Part shown: in pieces, positions 1-8,000 of the stretch | Layout: each line of letters starts with the position of its first letter | How positions within the stretch are numbered: position 1 is the first letter of the stretch | Source: an uncultured Pelagibacteraceae bacterium | GTDB taxonomy: Bacteria > Pseudomonadota > Alphaproteobacteria > Pelagibacterales > Pelagibacteraceae | Length of the DNA: 57,870 nt | Assembly: GCA_902634325.1 (NCBI GenBank) | Contig: CACPJP010000004.1 | Coordinates: forward strand, 1 to 57,870 | Direction: 5' to 3' | The notes under the pieces: model-generated | The model's database searches: none | What the model was told of the DNA's origin: nothing | What the model saw: only the letters and a program-made list of their open reading frames with translations | Made by a program: the position numbers and the translations under genes

Positions 1-723
1 TCCATCTTTTTGAAAAGCAGTCTTGAGTCTTTCTAGGGCTTCCATCGAAACACTTTCGCGTGGATGTTCATCCTTTTTGAAAGTTACGCTACCTTTTTTT
101 GATTGAATGATAAATGGTATAATTTCATCGTCAAACTTATTTTCTTTTTGTGCTTTCAAAGCTTTTGTCTGTGAGTTAAATGCAAATTTATCTTGATCTT
201 TTCTTGTAACTTGAAACTGTTGAGCAACATTCTCTGCAGTAATTCCCATATGGTAACCGTTAAAGGCATCCCAAAGCCCATCTTTGATCATAGAGTCAAC
301 CAATTCTGTATCACCCAATTTTTTTCCATTTCTTAAATGAATAACGTGTGGTGCTTGAGACATGCTTTCTTGTCCACCAGCAACAACTATATTTGAATTG
401 TTGGAAAGAATTGAATGAAATCCTGAAGCAATGGATCTTAATCCTGATCCGCAAACTTGATTCACTACATAAGAAGGGGTTTCCCTGGGTATTCCCGAAT
501 CCATAGAAGCCTGACGCGCTGGATTTTGACCGGTGCCGCCTGTAAGAACTTGTCCCATTATAACTTCATTTACATCGGAAGCTTTTAAATTCGATTTTTT
601 TATGGCATTTGAGATTACAGAGGAACCTAATTTGTGAGCCGGAATATTTTTAAGAGTTCCGCCTAATGACCCAATTGCTGTTCTCACCGCTGAGGTAATT
701 ACTACAGTTTTTTTGTCTGACAT
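1..723 (-). CDS. Acetyl-CoA C-acetyltransferase (thiolase), C-terminus cut by window edge
   Basis: Thiolase-family enzyme that condenses two acetyl-CoA or cleaves acetoacetyl-CoA in the cytoplasm. The frame opens at an ATG at 723 and runs leftward off the window, so only the first 241 residues are present. Visible family features are the N-terminal SAVRTAIGSLGG, the nucleophilic Cys at about residue 91 in NQVCGSGLRS, and the GGQESMS stretch. The C-terminal half, with the second Cys and catalytic His, lies outside the window. It diverges from the tRNA-Arg gene across about 90 bases. Whether it serves acetoacetate, polyhydroxybutyrate or fatty-acid metabolism cannot be decided here, so no symbol is given. 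Confidence 0.93.
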   Translation of the reverse strand, partial: MSDKKTVVITSAVRTAIGSLGGTLKNIPAHKLGSSVISNAIKKSNLKASDVNEVIMGQVLTGGTGQNPARQASMDSGIPRETPSYVVNQVCGSGLRSIASGFHSILSNNSNIVVAGGQESMSQAPHVIHLRNGKKLGDTELVDSMIKDGLWDAFNGYHMGITAENVAQQFQVTRKDQDKFAFNSQTKALKAQKENKFDDEIIPFIIQSKKGSVTFKKDEHPRESVSMEALERLKTAFQKDG

Positions 724-815
724 TTTTAAACTAATTACATTCAAATTTGATTGATATCAATGATATATAAAAACCCTTTAAAGTTGGCGATTTCTTTGAT
801 ACTCCAATTCACTAT

Positions 816-893
816 GGTCCCATAGCTCAATTGGATTAGAGCGTCTCGCTACGGACGAGAAGGTTGAGGGTTCAAATCCTTCTGGGACCTCCA
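816..893 (+). tRNA. tRNA-Arg (anticodon ACG)
   Basis: A complete cloverleaf can be drawn. The acceptor stem is GGTCCCA (816-822) with TGGGACC (883-889), the D arm is GCTC/GAGC, and the anticodon stem TCTCG/CGAGA encloses loop CTACGGA with anticodon ACG (A34 would become inosine). The T arm is GAGGG/CCTTC around TTCAAAT, with one G-T pair. CCA is encoded at 891-893. The discriminator base (890) is T, unusual for tRNA-Arg, which normally carries A or G there. The next gene's ATG begins one base after the CCA. Confidence 0.95.
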
Positions 894-894
894 A

Positions 895-1545
895 ATGGAA
901 AAGATTGTTATTATAGATACTGGAAGCAGCAATATTTTAAGCTTAAAGAGGGCTGTAGAAATATTTAATTCTAATGTGAACATAACGACGGATTCCCAAG
1001 TAATTTTGTCTGCAAATAAAATATTTTTTCCAGGAGTTGGTGCATTTAAAAAAGTTATGCAAACTCTTGAAACAAGAAAATTAACCGAAACTTTAATTAA
1101 AGCTAAAGAGAAGGAGATACCGCTTTTTGGAATCTGCTTAGGACTTCAATTATTTTTTAATGAGAGCGAAGAATTTGGAGCAAGTAAAGGTCTAGGACTA
1201 ATCAATGGAAATGTTAAAATGTTACCCAAAGACTCTAAAAAACAAGAAAAACTAAAGATACCAAATATTGGTTGGTTCCAGTTAAACTTAAATAAGAAAT
1301 TTAAAAATAAAAAATTTTCTAAATTTATCAATTCAATTGATGAAAAAAATTTTTACTACTTCGTGCACTCTTATTTTGTTAATCCAATTAAAAAAGAAAA
1401 CATCGTGGCCACCTACAATTTTGGCGGACATGAAATTCCCGCTATTGTTTCAAAGGATAATTTAATTGGATGTCAGTTTCATCCAGAAAAAAGTGGAAAA
1501 AAAGGTCTAGAACTAATTTCTAATTTTCTAAAATTATCCGTTTGA
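895..1545 (+). CDS. hisH: HisH-type glutamine amidotransferase (class I)
   Basis: Class I glutaminase of 216 aa, like the HisH subunit of imidazole-glycerol-phosphate synthase, which passes ammonia from glutamine to a partner synthase. The triad is visible: Cys81 in GICLG, and His196 and Glu198 in QFHPEKS. FPGVGAF (residues 45-51) and FVHSY (156-160) fit HisH. No hisF or other histidine gene is adjacent. Neighbours are a nucleotide-sugar epimerase and uppP, so this may be the HisH paralogue that amidates a surface sugar rather than the histidine enzyme; the sequence alone does not settle it. The ATG lies one base after the tRNA-Arg CCA, so tRNA 3' processing would leave an almost leaderless mRNA. 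Its 3' end overlaps the convergent epimerase by 12 bases. Confidence 0.85.
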   Translation: MEKIVIIDTGSSNILSLKRAVEIFNSNVNITTDSQVILSANKIFFPGVGAFKKVMQTLETRKLTETLIKAKEKEIPLFGICLGLQLFFNESEEFGASKGLGLINGNVKMLPKDSKKQEKLKIPNIGWFQLNLNKKFKNKKFSKFINSIDEKNFYYFVHSYFVNPIKKENIVATYNFGGHEIPAIVSKDNLIGCQFHPEKSGKKGLELISNFLKLSV

Positions 1546-2580
1546 TAAAAGCTGATCAATAATTTTTTCCGAATTATAGACCTGCCTCCAGTTTGGATAG
1601 TGAGATTTAAACTTTTTCATGTCTGATATATACCAAATATGATCACCAATCCTGTTTTGCTTTTTTAATTCTTTTTTTGTATAAATATTTGTTAGTTTTT
1701 CAATAATTTCAAATGCTTCGATGATTGAACAATTAGACTTTCTTCCTCCGCCCATATTATAAATTTCCCCTCTCTTAGGTTTCTTAAAATATTCCCAAAA
1801 ACACGAAATAACATCAGCGCTGTGTATGTTGTCTCTAACTTGCTTCCCTTTATAACCATAAATAAAATATTTTTTTCTTTCCAGGGCTACTTTTACCAAA
1901 TAAGAAAGAAAGCCGTGTAATCTTGCTCCAGAATGATTTGGACCAGTTATACATCCAGCTCTGAAACAAACAGTTTTAAGCCCAATGTTTTTTCCGTATT
2001 CTTGTACGGCTAAATCCGCATAACCTTTAGATGCACCAAAAAAACTGTGCACACAATTATCAATAGACATTTTTTCTGTAATTCCATTTTTGTAGAAATG
2101 GTTTTTTTTTATTTCCCAACGTGTTTTTCTCTCAAGCAGAGGCAATTTATTTGGGTTATCCCCATATACTTTGTTTGTTGACATAAAAATAAAAGGTGAG
2201 TCATAACAGTATCTTTTTGTAAGTTCCAAAAGGTTTATTGTTCCCTTAGCATTAATGTCAAAATCTTTGAATATATTAGTTTTTGCCCAATCATGAGATG
2301 GCTGTGCTGCAGAATGAATTACTAATTTGATATTTTTTTTATATTTTTTAAAAATTTTTTCTAAACCTTTATAATTTGTAATATCCAAATTAAAATGTTT
2401 ATAATTTTTTAGATTTTGTTTTAATCTATTTTTTACCCAACTTATATCACCATCTTTTCCAAAAAAGCTTTTTCTAGAATTATTATCTATACCCAAAATT
2501 TGAAAACCCTTTCTAGAAAAGAATTCAGAAGATTCCGAACCTACCAATCCACATGAACCTGTTATTAAAACTACAGACAT
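1534..2580 (-). CDS. NAD-dependent epimerase/dehydratase, CDP-paratose 2-epimerase-like
   Basis: Extended short-chain dehydrogenase of 348 aa that probably remodels a nucleotide-activated sugar. The NAD-binding glycine motif is GSCGLVG (residues 8-14). HSAAQPSHDWA (89-99) and GKQVRDNIHSADV resemble CDP-tyvelose/paratose 2-epimerases more than GalE. Where the family has catalytic YxxxK, this protein reads FGASK (181-185): Lys185 is kept but Phe replaces Tyr. Either this subfamily uses another acid/base or the chemistry differs. The ATG at 2580 is the natural start. It converges on and overlaps the hisH-like gene. A related but diverged epimerase lies at 9589, after gltB. A role in surface glycan synthesis is inferred from context. 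Confidence 0.85.
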   Translation of the reverse strand: MSVVLITGSCGLVGSESSEFFSRKGFQILGIDNNSRKSFFGKDGDISWVKNRLKQNLKNYKHFNLDITNYKGLEKIFKKYKKNIKLVIHSAAQPSHDWAKTNIFKDFDINAKGTINLLELTKRYCYDSPFIFMSTNKVYGDNPNKLPLLERKTRWEIKKNHFYKNGITEKMSIDNCVHSFFGASKGYADLAVQEYGKNIGLKTVCFRAGCITGPNHSGARLHGFLSYLVKVALERKKYFIYGYKGKQVRDNIHSADVISCFWEYFKKPKRGEIYNMGGGRKSNCSIIEAFEIIEKLTNIYTKKELKKQNRIGDHIWYISDMKKFKSHYPNWRQVYNSEKIIDQLLSNG

Positions 2581-2620
2581 TGATTTAAATATTTTTTTTT
2601 GTTATTTATTAGATATAGAT

Positions 2621-2716
2621 ATGAAATTTCTGACACATTTACCTCTTCAAAAAGCAGTTGTTTTATTTTTTATCATTGTATTTTTTCTTATTCTTATTTT
2701 AACATTCGTACTATAA
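2621..2716 (+). CDS. Possible 31-aa single-span membrane peptide
   Basis: ATG at 2621, TAA at 2714-2716. A short N-terminus (MKFLTHLPLQKA) is followed by about 19 uninterrupted hydrophobic residues rich in Phe, Ile, Leu and Val, as in a one-pass membrane peptide. It fills the gap between the divergent epimerase and the 3' end of uppP and overlaps the uppP stop by six bases. No Shine-Dalgarno site is evident. Random AT-rich DNA readily encodes hydrophobic runs, so this is tentative; conservation in related genomes would decide. Confidence 0.3.
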   Translation: MKFLTHLPLQKAVVLFFIIVFFLILILTFVL

Positions 2717-3478
2717 ATAGGCCATAATTAGCAATATTATTCCTAAAATTAGCCTATAGCCTACAAATAAATTTAAATTAAATTTTTTTAAGTAAACCAA
2801 GAAGTATTTAATAGTTAGATATGAAAACACAAATGATAAAAAAGCCGTTAATATAGCGCCTATACTTAACAACACATCATCTTGCTTAATCAAATCATAA
2901 AATCCGTAAAGGCTCCAACCTCCCAAAGCGGGTATAGATAACAGGAAGGATATTTTTGCTGAATCTATTCTGTTAAATTTTAAAAATCTAGAGCCAGTAA
3001 TTATAATTCCCGATCTACTCACACCCGGAATCAAGGCTAAAATTTGAAAACAACCTATAAGTATTGCATTTTTAACATTGAAATTGTCTTTAATATTATG
3101 ATTTAGCTGAAACTTATCTGAAATATAGAGAAGCAAACCAAACACAATAGTTGTCCACCCCATTATTTCCAGAGTTCTTAAATTTGAGATTATTCCATAT
3201 TTTATTAAAAAAAAACCAACAACACCGATCGGTATGGATGCAATTACTATTTTGAAAAACAAATTTTTATTTTTAGCAAATTCAAAAATTTCTTTTCTAA
3301 AGAAAAATATTACAGCAAGCAGCGATCCAAAATGAGCGCTTACATTAATGATTAGTTCGATATTTTGATACCCAAATATTTTAGACAAAAGGTTAACATG
3401 AGCAGACGAACTTATCGGAACGAATTCAGTAATACCCTGGATTATTGAAATTAAAAATATTTGAAGAATATTTTCCAT
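2711..3478 (-). CDS. uppP: Undecaprenyl-diphosphatase UppP (BacA)
   Basis: Integral membrane enzyme of 255 aa that dephosphorylates undecaprenyl diphosphate, regenerating the lipid carrier for peptidoglycan and surface-polysaccharide export. Both active-site motifs are present: QGITEFVPISSSAH (residues 14-27) and PGVSRSG (151-157). Several hydrophobic spans fill the rest, and the length is close to the family's usual 260-280 aa. The start is the ATG at 3478. It diverges from gltD across 168 bases. Its place beside epimerases fits carrier recycling for glycan synthesis, though the enzyme also serves cell-wall growth. Confidence 0.97.
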   Translation of the reverse strand: MENILQIFLISIIQGITEFVPISSSAHVNLLSKIFGYQNIELIINVSAHFGSLLAVIFFFRKEIFEFAKNKNLFFKIVIASIPIGVVGFFLIKYGIISNLRTLEIMGWTTIVFGLLLYISDKFQLNHNIKDNFNVKNAILIGCFQILALIPGVSRSGIIITGSRFLKFNRIDSAKISFLLSIPALGGWSLYGFYDLIKQDDVLLSIGAILTAFLSFVFSYLTIKYFLVYLKKFNLNLFVGYRLILGIILLIMAYL

Positions 3479-3530
3479 TCTTTGCTAAGTGATTTATATT
3501 TAATTCAACTATTGAGTTCACTTAAAATAT

Positions 3531-3547
3531 TGCATATCTGGTATGCA
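3531..3547. promoter_or_regulatory. Inverted repeat upstream of gltD, candidate operator
   Basis: TGCATA (3531-3536) and TATGCA (3542-3547) form 6-bp inverted arms around the five bases TCTGG. It sits in the uppP/gltD divergent spacer, about 100 bases before gltD. The symmetry suits a dimeric regulator, and the location suits nitrogen-responsive control, but no regulator can be named and a 6-bp arm can arise by chance. Confidence 0.25.
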
Positions 3548-3646
3548 TATAAAGTGCTTATAAACAAAGGGTTTTTTAAAAATAAAGTAAACAATATTGA
3601 CCTAAATTTTCTTTAAAACCACTTTTTAATCGATTATTTTAAATTA

Positions 3647-5086
3647 ATGACCGAGAAAATGTTAAAATTTGTAAACATAGGTTTACAGAACCCAGCCAAA
3701 AGATCTGTAGACGAAAGAAAAAAGGATTTTAATGAAATTTATAATGATTTCATAAACAAAAAGGCAAAAGAGCAATCTAGTAGATGTTCACAATGTGGTG
3801 TACCTTTTTGTCAAGTCCACTGTCCTCTTCATAATAATATTCCAGACTGGTTAAAACTTACAGCGGAAGGCAGATTAGAAGAAGCATATGAGCTTGCGCA
3901 GAGCACAAATAACATGCCGGAAATTTGTGGTCGAATCTGTCCGCAAGACCGATTGTGTGAAGGAAATTGTGTTATCGAGCAATCTGGTCACGGCACAGTT
4001 ACGATAGGTTCAGTTGAAAAATATATTACAGATACAGCTTGGGAAAAAGGTTGGGTTAAACCAATAAAGATAAAAGAACAAAAGGATCAATCAGTAGGGA
4101 TTATAGGAGCAGGTCCTGCAGGTTTGGCTTGTGCAGAAGAGTTAAGAAAATCGGGTTTTCAAGTAACAATATATGATCGCTATGACAGGCCAGGCGGTTT
4201 ATTAATTTATGGTATTCCAAATTTTAAACTTGAGAAGTTTGTGGTGGAAAGAAGAACGAAGCTACTTAAAGATTCAGGAATAAAATTTAAACAGAATTTT
4301 GAAGTAGGAAAAAACACAACCCTTGAAGAATTAAAAGAAAAACATGATGCAATATTGATTGCAATCGGTGTTTACAAAGACAGAAATATTGATGTTGAGG
4401 GAACAGATTTAAAAAATATTTTTCCAGCAATGGATTTTTTGATAGCTTCAAACCGAAAAGGATTAGGAGATGAAGTTGAACTTTTTGATAACGGAATCTT
4501 AAATGCACAAAATAAGAAGATAGTAGTAGTCGGCGGAGGCGACACGGCTATGGACTGCGTTAGAACAGCGGTTAGACAAAAAGCAATTTCTGTTAAGTGC
4601 CTTTATCGAAGAGATAGAGAAAATATGCCAGGATCAGCAAGAGAGGTTAGCAATGCTATTGAAGAAGGTGTCGAGTTTTTATGGTTATCAAGTCCTAATA
4701 AATTTATTGGAAAACAAAAAGTTGAAGGCGTAGAAGTTACTAAAATGAAATTAGGAGAGCCAGACACGTCAGGTAGAAGAAAACCTGTTATTATTGAAAA
4801 TTCACACTATAAACTTGAAGCTGATATGGTTATTAAAGCACTGGGCTTTGATCCAGAAGATATACCAAAACTTTTTAACTCAGAAAATCTTGCAATTTCA
4901 CGTTGGGGAACAATTAAGATTGACTTAAAGACAATGCAAACAAATTTACCAGGAGTTTTTGCAGCTGGAGATATAGTCAGAGGAGCTTCTCTAGTGGTAT
5001 GGGCAGTTAGAGATGGAAGAGATGTTGCTGTTCAAATTGAGAAGTATTTAAACAATATTAATAGAAAAAAAGAACAGGCTGCATGA
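3647..5086 (+). CDS. gltD: Glutamate synthase [NADPH] small subunit
   Basis: Flavoprotein subunit (479 aa) that takes electrons from NADPH and passes them through iron-sulfur clusters to GltB for glutamate synthesis from glutamine and 2-oxoglutarate. The N-terminal ferredoxin-like domain has Cys47, 50, 55, 59 and Cys94, 98, 104, 108. An FAD motif GAGPAGLACAEE follows near residue 155, and an NADPH-binding VVGGGDTAMD near residue 297. The ATG at 3647 has no clear ribosome-binding site; Met5 is an alternative start. The stop overlaps the gltB start (ATGA), so the subunits are translationally coupled, here in the order gltD-gltB. Confidence 0.98.
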   Translation: MTEKMLKFVNIGLQNPAKRSVDERKKDFNEIYNDFINKKAKEQSSRCSQCGVPFCQVHCPLHNNIPDWLKLTAEGRLEEAYELAQSTNNMPEICGRICPQDRLCEGNCVIEQSGHGTVTIGSVEKYITDTAWEKGWVKPIKIKEQKDQSVGIIGAGPAGLACAEELRKSGFQVTIYDRYDRPGGLLIYGIPNFKLEKFVVERRTKLLKDSGIKFKQNFEVGKNTTLEELKEKHDAILIAIGVYKDRNIDVEGTDLKNIFPAMDFLIASNRKGLGDEVELFDNGILNAQNKKIVVVGGGDTAMDCVRTAVRQKAISVKCLYRRDRENMPGSAREVSNAIEEGVEFLWLSSPNKFIGKQKVEGVEVTKMKLGEPDTSGRRKPVIIENSHYKLEADMVIKALGFDPEDIPKLFNSENLAISRWGTIKIDLKTMQTNLPGVFAAGDIVRGASLVVWAVRDGRDVAVQIEKYLNNINRKKEQAA

Positions 5087-8000
5087 ATTTATATTTAAAA
5101 AATAAGAAGCTATTGGAGAAGAACTATTCCTACAATTCATCTTTTGAACATGATGCATGTGGCGTTGGGTTAATAGCTTCACTAGACGGTAAAAAAAGAA
5201 GACAAGTTGTAGAGTATGGCATCAAGTCTTTAAAAGCCGTTTGGCACCGAGGTGCAGTTGATGCTGACGGTAAGTCAGGAGATGGGGCTGGTATATGTAT
5301 TGAAATTCCAAAAGATTTCTTTTTAGAAAAAATCAAAGAAACTGGTCACGAATACAAAGGCGAAGAGGAAATTTGTGTTGGTATGATTTTCTTACCTAAA
5401 AATGAATATGCCATGCAAGAAAAAGCAAAAACGATAGTAGAACAAGTCTTGTTAGAAAGTAACTTTTATATTTATGGTTGGAGACAAGTTCCGGTAAATC
5501 CAAGAGTTCTTGGAACAACCGCAGATTCAAATAGACCAGAAATCACACAGGTAATTTTTAAAAGCAATAAGTCAGTAGAGAGAAATGACTTGGAACGTCT
5601 CCTTTTTGTTTCAAGAAAAAAAATGTTAAAAATTAACAGAAAGGAACAAATTGATGATTTTTATGTTTGTTCATTAAGTTCTAGATCCATTATTTATAAA
5701 GGCATGTTTTTAGCTGAGGCTTTATCTGATTTTTATCCAGATTTAAATGATAAGAGGTTTATTTCACGATTTGCAATCTTTCATCAAAGATTTTCTACCA
5801 ACACTTTTCCTAGCTGGAAATTAGCTCAGCCATTTAGATGTTTAGCTCACAATGGAGAGATTAATACTCTCAAAGGAAATGTAAATTGGATGAAGATTCA
5901 CGAACAGGACATGTCCAGCGATCTTTTTAATAATGTAGAAGATTTAAAGCCAGTGATAACACCTGGCAACTCAGACTCTGCTGCGTTGGATAATGTTTTT
6001 GAGTTGCTAATTCACTCTGGTAAATCAGTACCATTAATTAAATTAATGATGATGCCAGACGCTTGGTCAAAAAGAAGTAAAATTTTACCTAAAGCTCACC
6101 AACAACTTTTTGATGTTCTAAACAGTACAATTGAACCCTGGGATGGACCAGCGGCAATTTGTGCTACTGATAGCAAATGGGTAATAGCCGCAACAGACAG
6201 AAATGGATTACGTCCGTTAAGATATTCGATTACATCTGACAAAATTCTTTGTGCTGGTTCCGAAACAGGTATGGTTCAAATCCCCGAAAACAAAATAATA
6301 TCAAAAGGAAGACTCGGACCAGGACAGCTAATTGCGGTCAATTTAAAAAAAGGAAAAATTTATAGAGACAAAGATATTAAAGATTATCTATCAAAAGATT
6401 ATAAGAAATTTCATAAACAAATTATTCATTTTGATAAAAAAATTGCTACTGAAAAAGAATTTGTAAATTTTTCTAATGAAAATTTAAGAAGGCGCCAATA
6501 TTTATCAGGATATAGTATTGAAGATTTAGAGTTAATTCTTCACCCGATGGTAGAAGATGCAAAGGAGGCTACCGGATCAATGGGTGACGACACTCCTGTT
6601 GCGGTACTATCTAGTAATTATAGACCAATTTCTCATTACTTTAGACAGAATTTTAGCCAAGTTACAAATCCACCGATAGATTCTTTAAGAGAAAATAAAG
6701 TTATGAGTTTAAAGTCAAGGTTTGGGAACCTTGGAAATATTTTAGATTTTGAGAATTTAACAAAAGAAAATATTTATGTTTTAGACAGTCCAATTTTGAC
6801 TAATTCTCAGCTTAAAAAATTTAAAAACATTTTTTCCGAAAAAACAAAGGTTATAGATTGTACTTTTGATGTGAAGGAAAACTTAAAAAATAGATTAGAG
6901 CAAATCAAAGAAGAGTCAGAAGTTGCTGTTAGAGAAGGAACAAATCACTTAATTCTTTCCGATCAAAATGTCTCTGAATATAGAGCAAATGTTCCCATGA
7001 TTTTAGCCGTTGGTGCTGTGAACTCAAATTTAGTTAAGCACTGCATAAGAGGGTATGCATCTATCAATGTTCAAACATCAGAGGCGATGGACACGCATTC
7101 ATTTGCAGTGTTAATTGGTGTGGGGGCAACAACAATTAACCCTTATCTAGCAATAGATAGCATTCACCAAAGGTATGAAAAAAGGCTTTTTGGCAAACTT
7201 GATTTTGAGAGTTGTGTTGAACGGTTTAAAAAATCTGTCAATTCAGGACTATTAAAAATAATGTCTAAAATGGGCATTTCGGTATTAAGCTCATACAGAG
7301 GAGGGTGTAATTTTGAGTCAGTCGGGCTAAGCAGAGGTTTAGTTGCTGATTATTTTCCGGGAATGACATCTAGAATATCTGGGATAGGGATTTATGGAAT
7401 AGAAAAAAAAATTAAAGCGCTGCATTTTAAGGCTTATCAAAAAAATGTAGTCGTACTACCGATCGGAGGACTATATAAGTATAGAAAATCTGGCGAAGAT
7501 CATCAATTTCAAGGAAACCTAATTCATCTTTTGCAAAACTCAGTTGAAAGAAAATCTTATAAAATGTTTAAAAAATATTCTGAAGGAATGAATAATTTAA
7601 GTCCTACTAATCTTAGAGATCTTCTCGAGTTTAAAAAAGTAAAAAAACCAATAGATATTAATGAAGTTGAGCCAATTGAAAAAATTACACCAAGATTTGG
7701 AAGCGGAAGCATGTCACATGGAGCATTATCAGCTGAGGCGCACGAAACATTAGCAATTGGAATGAACAGGATTAAAGGCTCTTCATGTAGTGGAGAAGGA
7801 GGAGAAGATGAAAAAAGATGCAACCCACTAAAGAGTGGTGACTCGGCTAACTCAAAAGTAAAGCAGGTAGCTTCTGCTAGATTTGGTGTTACTATAAAAT
7901 ATTTAAATAATTGTAATGAAATCGAAATTAAAATCGCACAAGGCGCAAAGCCTGGAGAAGGAGGTCAGTTACCAGGCTTTAAGGTTACAAAAGAAATTGC

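Noticed and set aside
3479-3646. Riboswitch or attenuator ahead of gltD
   Set aside because: Only a 6-bp palindrome is seen; no aptamer-like pairing or terminator hairpin.
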